Positions 1 to 8,526 of a DNA stretch of 64,000 bases are shown in pieces; positions within the stretch are counted from its first letter, which is position 1, and each line of letters begins with the position of its first letter. The position numbers were made by a program, and so were the translations under genes. The notes under the pieces were generated by a model, which worked only from the letters and a program-made list of their open reading frames with translations, was not told where the DNA came from and ran no database searches. This stretch comes from Chitinophaga sp. Cy-1792 (GTDB lineage: Bacteria > Bacteroidota > Bacteroidia > Chitinophagales > Chitinophagaceae), in assembly GCF_011752935.1 (NCBI RefSeq), contig NZ_VWWO01000002.1:2232001-2296000 (forward strand). Direction: 5' to 3'.

Positions 1-2503
1 CTACCGCACCTTGCGCATAAGCCAGGCGCAGTTTACCAAAGCTCAGGACATGTGGGTTTGTTTTCAGCAGATCAGAAAACACGAAGCTGCCGGCAGCAGA
101 CGGGTAGAAATAAGACCACTCACCTTTAGGCAATGCGGAAGACCAGTCGTTACGTGCGGTGACATCCAGGAAGAGATAGTTTTTATAAGAGAGGTTGAGG
201 AAACTGTATAAAGAATTCATACGTTTCTGCAGCATACCTTCCGTTACCGGGTGTGGATTATCCAGGTAGGTACCGGTGTTCAGCGAATATACAAAAGGAA
301 TGGCCCAGTTATCGTTGTAACCGAATGTGCCGTACATATCTCTTCTGTAGGCGGTACCACCCACAGAAAATTTAGCGTTGAAGTCAGTGTTAAACAGCTT
401 GTCTTTATGCAACGTGGCAATGAAGTCCATATTGCTGGCATTATCACGCTCCATACCATGACCATAATAACCTTTGAGGCCAATGGCATCGGTAGGGGTG
501 TTTTTGGTGGTTAGCTCATTGGTATTATTATCGAGGCCACCGCGCAGCATGATGTCCAGGAAGGATGTTGCCTCATAGTTCAGCTGGATGGAGCTCAGGA
601 GTTTGCGTTTATCGTAGGAGGTATTATTCTGGAAGAGATTCCATACCGTATATCCGCCATTACCTACCCAAGGGAAACCGCTGAGGGAGTTCTGTGAACC
701 ATCATCATTTTTATATACCCCGATATCTTCTCCTTTATAGTTTCTGCCGGCGTTATAGATCAGCCTTTTCTGCCAGGAGCTGCCATCATTGTTACCTAAT
801 TGCGGTGGATTATGGTAGCTGTTGATGATATAGGAGGAGGTAATCTGTACAGTCACCTTTTTTGAAAGGCGCATGTTGGTACCCAGGTTAAAGGTATTAC
901 GGTTATAGCCACTGTTAGGGAGAATAGAGGTATTATCCAGGTGGGTAAATGATCCACGGATTGAACCCCATTCATTACCACCGCTGAAGGCTACGTTATG
1001 CGTTGATTGCTGTCCGTTGCCAAACAGCAGTTTTATATTATCCGGCTGCGGGGTATTGGCCTGCATGGTACCATCCCACCATTTGATTTTAGTGCCATCC
1101 ATTTTAGGCCCCCATGAAAGACCAGAGCCTGCCCATCCTACCTGGTTCCAGGTATCTACACCGTAAGGGCCGGTACCTGTTTTTGGGTCTACAAACAAGC
1201 CATTCCAGCCATCTGTCAGCAGCGGTGTGCCATCAGCATCCCTTGGATAATCAGGTGCATTCAGGCTGGTCATACCACCGGCGCCGTATTCATTCTGCAA
1301 TTTCACGAAGCGGTAAGGCTGTACAGTTTTATAGCCAAAAGTATAATCGACGCCGAGGCCATTGCGTTTCACTCCTTTTTTAGTAGTGATGAGGATAACG
1401 CCATTGGCGCCTTTACCACCGTACAAAGCTGCGGCAGTAGGGCCTTTGAGCACCGTCATAGTTTCAATATCCTCCGGGTTGATCATATTGATCGGGCTAC
1501 CATAGTCTTTAGGAGCGCTGGGATTTTTTGCATCTGCGTTATCTCCGGAGAAGAGCGCGCTGCCGGCAGGATTCGAATGCACATCGTATGCACTGGGCAC
1601 ATCGTTTGCCAGCGGCATACCATCCACGATGATAAGCGGTTGGTTATCCTGCTGAATCGTGTTGTTTCCGCCGATGATGATGCGGGTACTTCCACCATCT
1701 ACGCCGTTTGGCGTAGTAACGTTTACACCGGCCATTTTACCGCTCAGTGCATTGATAACGTTCGGTGCGTTGGACCTTGCCAGTTCAGTACCTTTTACTT
1801 CTTCCTGGGAAAAGCCCAGTGTACGTATACTTCTTTTGATACCCAAAGCCGTTACAGCAACACCATCGAGGGAAGTGGCAGAAGTGGTCAGGGTAATGCT
1901 CAGGTTAGCATTGGCGCCTACGGTTATACGTTGGGATGTAAACCCCACGAATGTAAACACCAGCACATCCCCTTCTTTCGCATCCAGTTCAAAATTACCA
2001 TTAACATCCGTGGTGGTACCTTTGGAGGTACCTGCCACTACCACTGTAACGCCGGGTAATGCGGAGCCGTCGGTTCCCTGAACCTTCCCGGCAATCTTTT
2101 TGCGAAAGGCGTCCATCGCGTCCATGTTAATGGTGAGATTGCGCGCTTTCTTGAGTACTATCTGTTCATTGATGACTTCATAGGTCAGGTGTAGTGGCGT
2201 CAGGATACGTTCCAGTACATCGCCCAGTCTTTCCTCTCTGGCAACCAGTTCCACCCGCTGATGGGTGGTAAGCGTGGTATTGGAATAAGTAAAGTTGACG
2301 GAAGTTTTTTCCGTAATTTTCTTCAGCACTCCTTTCAGTTCTGTCGGAGGCAGATTAAGGGACAGCCGCGTGTTCAGGATCTCCTGGGCGCGCACGCCAT
2401 CGGCGAAGGCACAGGTGATAAAGCATAGCAGCAATGATATTTGTAACAGTGCAACCCTCATAAAAAATATGACATAGCGGTTGGAGTTTGCAAATTTGTG
2501 CAT
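1..2503 (-). CDS. SusC/RagA-type TonB-linked outer membrane receptor with STN domain, 3' end outside window
   Basis: About 834 residues are visible and the frame is open through the left edge, so the last part of the barrel is missing (the family is usually 1000-1150 aa). From the ATG at 2503 there is a signal sequence (about 1-40, ending in VRAQ), an STN/secretin-TonB N-terminal domain (about 48-120), a carboxypeptidase-regulatory-like beta domain (about 136-205, LPGVTVVVAGTSKGTTTD) and a TonB plug with NALSGKMAGV and LKGPTAAALYGGKGANGVI, then barrel strands. The role would be TonB-powered import of a glycan or other ligand across the outer membrane. The STN domain is the part that in this family signals to a FecR anti-sigma factor. 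FecR and an ECF sigma factor lie directly upstream in the same direction, so this looks like a trans-envelope signalling triple. The substrate cannot be read from the sequence, and a SusD partner would lie beyond the left edge. Confidence 0.9.
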   Translation of the reverse strand, partial: MHKFANSNRYVIFFMRVALLQISLLLCFITCAFADGVRAQEILNTRLSLNLPPTELKGVLKKITEKTSVNFTYSNTTLTTHQRVELVAREERLGDVLERILTPLHLTYEVINEQIVLKKARNLTINMDAMDAFRKKIAGKVQGTDGSALPGVTVVVAGTSKGTTTDVNGNFELDAKEGDVLVFTFVGFTSQRITVGANANLSITLTTSATSLDGVAVTALGIKRSIRTLGFSQEEVKGTELARSNAPNVINALSGKMAGVNVTTPNGVDGGSTRIIIGGNNTIQQDNQPLIIVDGMPLANDVPSAYDVHSNPAGSALFSGDNADAKNPSAPKDYGSPINMINPEDIETMTVLKGPTAAALYGGKGANGVILITTKKGVKRNGLGVDYTFGYKTVQPYRFVKLQNEYGAGGMTSLNAPDYPRDADGTPLLTDGWNGLFVDPKTGTGPYGVDTWNQVGWAGSGLSWGPKMDGTKIKWWDGTMQANTPQPDNIKLLFGNGQQSTHNVAFSGGNEWGSIRGSFTHLDNTSILPNSGYNRNTFNLGTNMRLSKKVTVQITSSYIINSYHNPPQLGNNDGSSWQKRLIYNAGRNYKGEDIGVYKNDDGSQNSLSGFPWVGNGGYTVWNLFQNNTSYDKRKLLSSIQLNYEATSFLDIMLRGGLDNNTNELTTKNTPTDAIGLKGYYGHGMERDNASNMDFIATLHKDKLFNTDFNAKFSVGGTAYRRDMYGTFGYNDNWAIPFVYSLNTGTYLDNPHPVTEGMLQKRMNSLYSFLNLSYKNYLFLDVTARNDWSSALPKGEWSYFYPSAAGSFVFSDLLKTNPHVLSFGKLRLAYAQGAV

Positions 2504-2721
2504 AACTTCAGAATGTTTTGTAGTGATTAATTAGCGTTAATTGAGCAAAACATGCCCTATGTGAAGTGGACCATACTTCACAGGGAACCAATAATGGTGG
2601 CGGTGTTAGCGCATCGCCACTTTTTTTTAAGATGGAATTCTCAGGTAATCGTCATTGATAAATCGTTTTACTTGATTTTGGTTAATAAATACGAGTAGTT
2701 GATTAATTTCCTTATTAATTA

Positions 2722-3792
2722 TCAGTTGTTGTTTGGCTGGGAGATAAATACTTCTCCATCAGTAATAGTATAAGTGGCACTGATACCAGCGCAGATGATG
2801 TCCAGTTTGTGTTCAAAAGATTGATTGGCAAGATTGCTGGAGATTTTAGCGTTCGCATAAGTTTTTTCATCTACGTGGATTTTAATGCGATAGGCTTTTT
2901 CCAGGCTGGCAAATACTTCCAGGACGTGTGTTTCGTCAAAGATAAAAGTAGAATCGTTGGTAATATTGAATGATTTCAGGTTGCCGGTAACGGGTTGTTC
3001 GCGGTGGAACGCAATATTTTTCGGATCAAAGCTGAGTTGGTGGTTGGCAGTAACGACATAGCTGCTGGCGGTATCGGCCTTCGGGCATACGGCTACTTTT
3101 CCGGAGACGACGGTAACTACTGTTTTACCGGTATTATCCTTCCTGATATTAAAGCTGGTACCCAGCACTTTAATGGCGATATCATCTGTAAATACGATGA
3201 AGGGATGTTTAGTGTCTTTCGCTACATCAAAGAAAGCCTCTCCCTGCAGAAATACTTCCCTGGTTTTATTTTGGAGAAAGTTATGGTGACGGATACTGGC
3301 GCCGGTCTGGAGCATTACCATGGAGCCATCGGTCAGGTAGGCAGTGGTACTGGCCATACCGGTATTTGTTCTGATGATCAGCGGATCATTTTCCGCCGCA
3401 GCCAGCCCTTTTTTGCTGTTGCTGCTACTGTGGAGGAGGAGGAAAGTAGCAGAAATTATCAGCAATAGTGCGGCTGCGGCGGCAATGCGGTAAGCATAAC
3501 GCTTTCCTATAACGGGGGATAATGGAATGACAGGCCGTGAATCATTTGCTTCCATTGACATTTCGATACGACGATGAATATCGGCTTCCATACCTGCGGG
3601 AATAATTTCCGCGGTATGCAGGTGCAGCTGTTCAGCGATAGCACGGGCATCCAGCAGCTGTTGCTGCTGCTCCGGATGTTGCTCCTGCCAGTGATTCCAA
3701 TACTGGCTGGTGTGCGTATCGGGAGCTGTTACCCATTTAATAAAGCTGTCATCCTGCAGAAATTTCCAGATGGCATCGTCAAAATTCTTCAT
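2722..3792 (-). CDS. FecR family anti-sigma factor with DUF4974-like C-terminus
   Basis: 356 aa from the ATG at 3792; an in-frame GTG at 3810 would add six residues but the ATG gives the usual start of the family. Cytoplasmic N-terminus with sigma-binding features (FDDAIWKFLQDDSFIKW), one transmembrane helix at about 102-120, a FecR domain at about 145-240 (KTREVFLQGEAFFDVAKD, FTVFTDDIAIKVLGTSFNI-like strands) and a DUF4974-type C-terminal domain at about 285-352. In this family the periplasmic part senses the STN domain of a TonB receptor and releases the ECF sigma factor. Here the sigma factor lies 96 bp upstream and the STN receptor 218 bp downstream, all on the same strand, which is the canonical order. 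Confidence 0.93.
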   Translation of the reverse strand: MKNFDDAIWKFLQDDSFIKWVTAPDTHTSQYWNHWQEQHPEQQQQLLDARAIAEQLHLHTAEIIPAGMEADIHRRIEMSMEANDSRPVIPLSPVIGKRYAYRIAAAAALLLIISATFLLLHSSSNSKKGLAAAENDPLIIRTNTGMASTTAYLTDGSMVMLQTGASIRHHNFLQNKTREVFLQGEAFFDVAKDTKHPFIVFTDDIAIKVLGTSFNIRKDNTGKTVVTVVSGKVAVCPKADTASSYVVTANHQLSFDPKNIAFHREQPVTGNLKSFNITNDSTFIFDETHVLEVFASLEKAYRIKIHVDEKTYANAKISSNLANQSFEHKLDIICAGISATYTITDGEVFISQPNNN

Positions 3793-3888
3793 GCAACGTG
3801 AATTATGCACGGCGTTAAAGTGGCCGTCTACAGGTATATGACAACAACTTTATTTTTATACTCAAAAATTTTAAACTTTTTTTCCGGA

Positions 3889-4506
3889 CTATAAAAAAAG
3901 ATGGAAGGTCTCCAGCAGTCGCGTAGCAAACCCGGACGACTCAAGGGTTTCTTTAATACGGGTAAGGGCGCTGTAGAGTAAATTGCTGACAGACTGGTAT
4001 TTCATCTGCATAATATCAGCAATTTCAGCATTGGTGAAGTTCATATAAAAGCGGAGGGTAATAATTTCCTGCTGCCTTCGGGAAAGCCGGCGTATGGCCT
4101 TGTCCAGCAGATCGGCGCGGGAACCGGTTATTTCTGCATCAATGATACGGTCTTCCGCGGTCAGCTCATTCCCTGCTGATTCCAGCGTTTGTGCGTACTG
4201 GTGAATTTTACCGGCAGCATTGCGGTAATTATAGTTGGCACGTATCAGTTTGTACTTCAGACTTTTGCAGAGATAAAAACGGATATTGTCTGTATCAGAC
4301 AACTGGTTCCTGGTATTCCAGAGTTCAATAAAGAGGTCATGAATAAGGTCTTTCAGCTTTTCCTGGTCATCACAAAAACGAATACCGTATTGAAGCAATA
4401 ACGCAGTATGGCCCCGATAAATCTGCGTGAAGGCTGATTTATCTCCAGATTTGAATCGAATCCATAAATCCTTTTCGTCAAGTATATTCACTATCGATCC
4501 TGGCAT
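3889..4506 (-). CDS. ECF-type RNA polymerase sigma-70 factor (Bacteroides expansion type)
   Basis: 205 aa from the ATG at 4506; a GTG at 4515 is in frame three codons earlier but less likely. Sigma region 2 lies at about 15-95 (YRGHTALLLQYGIRFC, DLIHDLFIELWNTR) and region 4 helix-turn-helix at about 125-190 (LSRRQQEIITLRFYMNFTNAEIADIM). It would direct RNA polymerase to target genes when released by FecR, most likely the downstream SusC gene. A promoter-like pair of motifs lies 58 bases upstream of the start. The specificity of the signal is unknown. Confidence 0.93.
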   Translation of the reverse strand: MPGSIVNILDEKDLWIRFKSGDKSAFTQIYRGHTALLLQYGIRFCDDQEKLKDLIHDLFIELWNTRNQLSDTDNIRFYLCKSLKYKLIRANYNYRNAAGKIHQYAQTLESAGNELTAEDRIIDAEITGSRADLLDKAIRRLSRRQQEIITLRFYMNFTNAEIADIMQMKYQSVSNLLYSALTRIKETLESSGFATRLLETFHLFL

Positions 4507-4564
4507 GGTATGCACGATATTATAGGGAATAGATTTCGGTTGTTATTACGGTCACTACTGGCAT

Positions 4565-4600
4565 CAAAGTAAGATAATTTTTCTTATCTGCAAATAAGAA
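4565..4600 (-). promoter_or_regulatory. Bacteroidota-type promoter with overlapping inverted repeat, upstream of the ECF sigma gene
   Basis: On the minus strand TTTG (4594-4591) is followed after 18 bases by TTACTTTG (4572-4565), one mismatch from the -7 consensus TAnnTTTG. The inverted repeat TTCTTAT-N6-ATAAGAA (4581-4600) covers the -33 element and could be an operator. The assignment rests on consensus matching only. Confidence 0.5.
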
Positions 4601-4791
4601 ATACCCGCAGATTAAAAAAAGTGTGCTACCAGACAACTTGCCATCATCGCCACAGGAGCATCCTTATCTTCTCTCCTGTGGCAACTATCCATGTTATTCC
4701 CTAAACTGCTGAAAGCGGGTGTATTATAAGTAATATCGATAATAACCTGCACGTGATCTGACCAAAATATTTTGACTAATGTTGAATTTAC

Positions 4792-4850
4792 AACCGGTAC
4801 CTCCGGTATCGGTTGATGGGGTTCCGCGCTGCGCGCGGGGGCTTTCGCCC
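4792..4850. repeat. Multi-hairpin intergenic element, copy 1
   Basis: Three consecutive hairpins: AACCGGTACC-TCC-GGTATCGGTT (4792-4814, one G.T pair), CCGCGC-TGC-GCGCGG (4824-4838) and GGGC-TTTC-GCCC (4839-4850). It lies 45 bases downstream of the stop codon of the minus-strand MarR-GNAT gene. The same three-part design recurs at 21220-21278 and, with a weakened third hairpin, at 43157-43200. Some stem positions differ between copies while pairing is kept. The remaining 4601-4791 and 4851-4895 show no gene. Confidence 0.7.
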
Positions 4851-4895
4851 AATATTCATTTTTGATGCTATAACGGCGATGTGTATACGAAGTTA

Positions 4896-5846
4896 TCAGA
4901 GTACCAGTTCCATTTGAATATTGGCGCGTTCGTATGGCGTTGGCCTTCCTCCTACCTTGCGGAAGCCCAGCTTTTCATACAGGCTGATAGCTGGTTTCAG
5001 GATGGTATTACTTTCCAGGTAAATAGCCCTGGCCCCCAATTCGCGGGCTTTATTGGCGATGGCACTGCCCAGCAGCCAGCCTAAATTTTTCCCTCTGGCT
5101 TCCGGCGATACCGCCATTTTTGCCAGCTCATACTGATAGTCCGGATCATCCATTTTGATGAGGGCACAGACACCCATCGGCTTACCATCCAGCAATGCCA
5201 CCAGGATATGCCCGCCTTTGGCCAGGATATAACCTTCCGGATCATCCAGCGCTTTATAGTCTGCCGCTTCCATTTTGAAATAAGTGCTGATCCACTCTTC
5301 ATTCAATGCCCGGAATGCGGCGTTGTATTCGGGTTTATAATCTACGATCTGTACGCCACTGCTTTCACGCAGCTTCTTTTGCTCCTGCACCCGACGTAGC
5401 AGTGATTTTTGTCCCAGCAGGTATTCCCACTCTCCTATGGCGCGCCACAGGTCGTGTTGTGTCTGTGACTGCAGCTCTTCGATGGCCGTATCTACATCGC
5501 GGAGCTGGTCTTGCAGGCGGGTAGCCACTTCCCTGCCTTCCGGCGTCAGGCTCACCACCGTTTTGCGGCCATCGGCGTTATCTTTCTGCTCTTTAATCAG
5601 GCCTTTCTTTATCATCTCCCTGACAATCTTACTGACAGAAACGTGCGAATGGCCTATTTCCTTTGCTATTTCAGTAATGGCAGCCGATTCATGCTGTGTG
5701 AGCACATAAAACACCGGAAACCATTTAGGTTGCAGCGCCACCCCGAATAAAACATAAATCTGCTCCGCATCTGCGGTGATCTGTTCCGTCAAAAATCTCA
5801 GCCTGCTGCCTATCGCCATTTTTCCTACCTGATCGAAGAAGTTCAT
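4896..5846 (-). CDS. MarR-family regulator fused to a GNAT acetyltransferase
   Basis: 316 aa, ATG start. The first 150 residues form a MarR-type winged helix (ITEIAKEIGHSHVSVSKIVREM recognition region, then the wing DNADGRKTVVSLTPEG). Residues about 165-316 are a GNAT N-acetyltransferase with the acetyl-CoA loop region MAVSPEARGKNLGWLLG and the late motif AISLYEKLGFRKVGG. MarR-GNAT fusions are a known architecture; the acetylated substrate is not predictable. The DUF5996 gene lies 89 bp upstream on the same strand, and a group of overlapping palindromes sits immediately before the start codon, suggesting autoregulation. A multi-hairpin element follows the stop codon. Confidence 0.9.
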   Translation of the reverse strand: MNFFDQVGKMAIGSRLRFLTEQITADAEQIYVLFGVALQPKWFPVFYVLTQHESAAITEIAKEIGHSHVSVSKIVREMIKKGLIKEQKDNADGRKTVVSLTPEGREVATRLQDQLRDVDTAIEELQSQTQHDLWRAIGEWEYLLGQKSLLRRVQEQKKLRESSGVQIVDYKPEYNAAFRALNEEWISTYFKMEAADYKALDDPEGYILAKGGHILVALLDGKPMGVCALIKMDDPDYQYELAKMAVSPEARGKNLGWLLGSAIANKARELGARAIYLESNTILKPAISLYEKLGFRKVGGRPTPYERANIQMELVL

Positions 5847-5856
5847 TTGAATATAT

Positions 5857-5889
5857 TTTACGTAAACAATTGCGTAACTAGTTACGTAA
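5857..5889. promoter_or_regulatory. Probable MarR operator: clustered palindromes before the MarR-GNAT gene
   Basis: The 33 bases contain TTTACGTAAA (5857-5866), the perfect 14-bp palindrome CGTAACTAGTTACG (5873-5886) and TTACGTAA (5882-5889). They lie 11 to 43 bases upstream of the start codon, where a MarR dimer would block transcription. The core TAACTAGTTA closely matches TAACTGGTTA at 35614-35625, upstream of the second MarR gene of this window. Confidence 0.6.
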
Positions 5890-5935
5890 ATGTAGATATA
5901 AATAAGTCATCTCCCAAAAAAAGAATATTATTTTT

Positions 5936-6892
5936 TCAGGAATCGCGGAAGCAGCCGTACTTGTGTTCGTAGGAAGACAGGTCGCATTCAAGATCATGGC
6001 GATCCCAGCGGGCACTATTGGCGGCCGCTTCGTAGGTAGATTCCAGGAATTCGGTCAGCGCCCCTTCAGGATCGGCAGACTGCTGCACCACGTCATAATT
6101 GAGCAGGAACTCTCCCATTTCGGGGCTGTAAAAAGCATCTTTGGGCCTTACCGGTTGAGTAGCAAAGGATTCCGGCGGCGGATAGGCATAAGAATAAAAG
6201 GCCGCCTGGGGATATTGGTCGCTGCCGGGCCAGAAGCCACAGGAACTCACCTCTTTTGAATATGCCTCCTGCATGACGGCAGCAGGCATATTCGGTGCTT
6301 CTCCCTGGTGCACAGGCGCTGTACGGCCGGAAAAGCGGGTAACGGCCAGGTCGAAGGCACCCCAGAAGAAATGTACCGGACTCACCTTACCGGTAAACCT
6401 GGACCGGAAGCGTACAAAAACGTTGTAAATCTTCACCATTGCCTGCCAGCAGGCCAGCATCTGGGTTTCATTATAGGTGTGATGGGTTACATCTACCGGA
6501 AACGGTACTGCATCAGGGATTTCGCTGGGCATGGGAAAAATCGCCACATCTATCTGCAGTTTATCTATCTTCTCAAATATCTCTCTGTAAAAATCAGCGA
6601 CAGAACGCGGTTCCAGCTTCATAGTTTCCCTCCCTCCTTCGCTGGTATCGATAACCAGCTCATGCCGGATAAAATTAAAATCTATCTGGAAGATACCGTG
6701 CTGATAAGGTACACTACCGGTAGACAACCCATTAGGGGTGATATACAGCGTAACATGCCAGGAATGATTGAGCCAGGGCATTTTCCGGAGCCGTATCTTC
6801 CCTACGATCTGCGTCCACAGATGCACCGTTGCCAGGGTATCTTTCCATTCATTATAATTTAGTATAGGCCAGGCCTTCCTGTTGTCGCTCAT
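5936..6892 (-). CDS. DUF5996 family protein
   Basis: 318 aa, ATG start, no signal peptide or membrane segment, so probably cytoplasmic. The start WPILNYNEWKDTLATVHLWTQIVGKIRL and the segments HSWHVTLYITPNGLSTG and YSYAYPPPESF are those I associate with the DUF5996 family, whose function is not established. It is followed 89 bp later by the MarR-GNAT gene on the same strand, with that gene's putative operator in between. A shared transcript is possible, but the operator suggests that the regulator also has its own promoter. Confidence 0.75.
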   Translation of the reverse strand: MSDNRKAWPILNYNEWKDTLATVHLWTQIVGKIRLRKMPWLNHSWHVTLYITPNGLSTGSVPYQHGIFQIDFNFIRHELVIDTSEGGRETMKLEPRSVADFYREIFEKIDKLQIDVAIFPMPSEIPDAVPFPVDVTHHTYNETQMLACWQAMVKIYNVFVRFRSRFTGKVSPVHFFWGAFDLAVTRFSGRTAPVHQGEAPNMPAAVMQEAYSKEVSSCGFWPGSDQYPQAAFYSYAYPPPESFATQPVRPKDAFYSPEMGEFLLNYDVVQQSADPEGALTEFLESTYEAAANSARWDRHDLECDLSSYEHKYGCFRDS

Positions 6893-7024
6893 ATTTTTTT
6901 ATTGTAAGATGATCAATATGATGTCTGCATATGATAAACAAAGATTGTTGGGGAAGGTTTATCCCGGCAGACGGGTACGGCCGAAATACAATACCTTTAT
7001 TGTCGCATCAATAGCCAGGGATTT

Positions 7025-7600
7025 ATGAAGATATTAAGAGACCATTTTGAAAAGCTGATTAGTCTGACCGATGCTGAATATGACTATGTCATGCAGTTTT
7101 TCAAGTTACGGCGTGTACCCAAAAAGCAGCTCCTTTTACAGGAAGGCGACAACGTCAGCTATGAATATTTCGTTGTTTCCGGGGTACTGAAAGCCTATGT
7201 ACTGGACGAAGAAGAGAAGCAGCATATCCTGCAGTTTGCCATGGAAGACTGGTGGACCACCGACTATCTGGCCTTGTATACCGGCGTTCCCGCACGTGTA
7301 TTCCTGGAAGCAGTGGAGCCTACTGAAGTGCTGTGTATTACAAAAGCTGATAAAGACCAGCTCTGTGCAGCGATGCATAAGATGGAGCATTTCTTCCGCA
7401 TCAAAAACCAGCACGGGTATATAGGACTGCAGCAGCGGATCCTGTCTATGCTCACCAACAATGCCAAAGACCGCTACGAACAGTTGCTGCAACAATACCC
7501 TGCCCTGATACAGCGGGTTCCCAAACATGACCTGGCGGCCTTCCTGGGCGTGAGCAGGGAAACGCTGAGCCGATTATACGGCCGTTCCAAAGAAATGTGA
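7025..7600 (+). CDS. Crp/Fnr-family transcriptional regulator
   Basis: 191 aa, ATG start. N-terminal cyclic-nucleotide-binding-like beta-roll (about 10-115: PKKQLLLQEGDNVSYEYFVVSGVLKAY) without an obvious cAMP phosphate-binding cassette. The C-terminal helix-turn-helix (about 145-188) has the recognition helix GVSRETLSRLYGRS. Its R-E-x-x-x-R arrangement is the one E. coli CRP uses to read TGTGA. Two TGTGA-type boxes lie at the end of and just behind this gene, in front of the DJ-1/PfpI gene. Divergent from DUF5996 with 132 bp between starts. Confidence 0.9.
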   Translation: MKILRDHFEKLISLTDAEYDYVMQFFKLRRVPKKQLLLQEGDNVSYEYFVVSGVLKAYVLDEEEKQHILQFAMEDWWTTDYLALYTGVPARVFLEAVEPTEVLCITKADKDQLCAAMHKMEHFFRIKNQHGYIGLQQRILSMLTNNAKDRYEQLLQQYPALIQRVPKHDLAAFLGVSRETLSRLYGRSKEM

Positions 7601-7634
7601 GCTGTATCACGCGGAAAATGTGATCTGTGTCAAG
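7596..7634 (+). promoter_or_regulatory. Two tandem CRP-like boxes
   Basis: TGTGA-N6-TCACG (7596-7611) overlaps the stop codon of the Crp-family gene, and TGTGA-N6-TCAAG (7619-7634) follows with a 23-base centre-to-centre distance, about two helical turns. Both precede the exported DJ-1/PfpI gene (start 7685). The recognition helix of the adjacent regulator fits this half-site; binding is inferred. Confidence 0.5.
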
Positions 7635-7684
7635 TGCTGCTGTGAAAAGTTGCCTGAACTTTGAGGAGAAATAAAATTGAACGA

Positions 7685-8458
7685 ATGAACTTCATCAGTA
7701 AGCTGCTGTTAAATACAATACTTATTCTCTCAGCAATTAAAGGTTTTTCACAAATGAGCAACAATAATAAGCACTCAAAAAAGGTACTGTTCGTAGTTAC
7801 CTCCCATAGCGATCTTGGCAATACCGGCAAGAAAACCGGCATCTGGATAGAAGAATTTGCCGCGCCCTATTATTACCTGACAGATAAAGGCGTTGAGATC
7901 ACCATTGCCTCCCCTAAAGGCGGCCAGGCGCCTATCGATCCGAAAAGCACGGAGCCTGACGCACAGACGCCTGCTACAAAAAGATATTACGGTGACGCAG
8001 CTACGCAGGAAAAACTGTCGCATACCGTGTTACTGTCGACAGTAAATCAAAGCGATTACGACGCTGTATTCTATCCTGGCGGTCATGGCCCGATGTGGGA
8101 CCTTGCCAATGACGCCACCTCTGCAAAACTCATCAGCGATTTTTCCGGACATAACAAACCGGTTGCTTTTGTATGCCACGCGCCGGCTGCCTTAAAAAAT
8201 GTAAAGGCTGCCAATGGTGAGCCATTTGTCAGGGGCAAAAAGGTTACCGGCTTCAGCAACAGCGAGGAAGCCGCTGTAGGACTGGTTTCTGTGGTTCCAT
8301 TCCTGCTGGAGGACGGACTGAAGGCAGTGGGTGGTATCTATGAAAAAGGGCCCGACTGGCAGTCATTTTCCGTACAGGACGGCCTGCTGATTACCGGCCA
8401 GAATCCTGCTTCTTCGGATGCCGTGGCAGAGAAGCTGTTGCAGCAATTATCCAAATAA
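7685..8458 (+). CDS. Exported DJ-1/PfpI-family protein (type 1 glutamine amidotransferase-like)
   Basis: 257 aa from the ATG at 7685; an in-frame TTG at 7661 lies too far upstream. A signal peptide covers about 1-22 (LLLNTILILSAIKGFSQ), so the protein is probably periplasmic. The domain starts at KKVLFVVTSHSDLG and contains YDAVFYPGGHGPMWDL and the nucleophile elbow PVAFVCHAPAAL with the conserved Cys-His pair. This is the DJ-1/PfpI subgroup that includes Hsp31-like glyoxalases and chaperones; which activity applies is not decidable here. It follows the Crp-family regulator by 84 bp, with two CRP-like boxes between, and ends at a strong bidirectional terminator. Confidence 0.88.
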   Translation: MNFISKLLLNTILILSAIKGFSQMSNNNKHSKKVLFVVTSHSDLGNTGKKTGIWIEEFAAPYYYLTDKGVEITIASPKGGQAPIDPKSTEPDAQTPATKRYYGDAATQEKLSHTVLLSTVNQSDYDAVFYPGGHGPMWDLANDATSAKLISDFSGHNKPVAFVCHAPAALKNVKAANGEPFVRGKKVTGFSNSEEAAVGLVSVVPFLLEDGLKAVGGIYEKGPDWQSFSVQDGLLITGQNPASSDAVAEKLLQQLSK

Positions 8459-8477
8459 TATCTCTCTGTAAAATAAC

Positions 8478-8509
8478 AAAGCCCTCTCTACACAACAGAG
8501 AGGGCTTTT
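8478..8509. terminator. Bidirectional rho-independent terminator
   Basis: AAAGCCCTCTCT (8478-8489), seven-base loop, AGAGAGGGCTTT (8497-8508) with T-runs on both sides. It lies between the DJ-1/PfpI gene (plus) and the giant PKD gene (minus), whose stop codons face each other. Confidence 0.85.
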
Positions 8510-8526
8510 CTTTTGATCGTGTGCAG

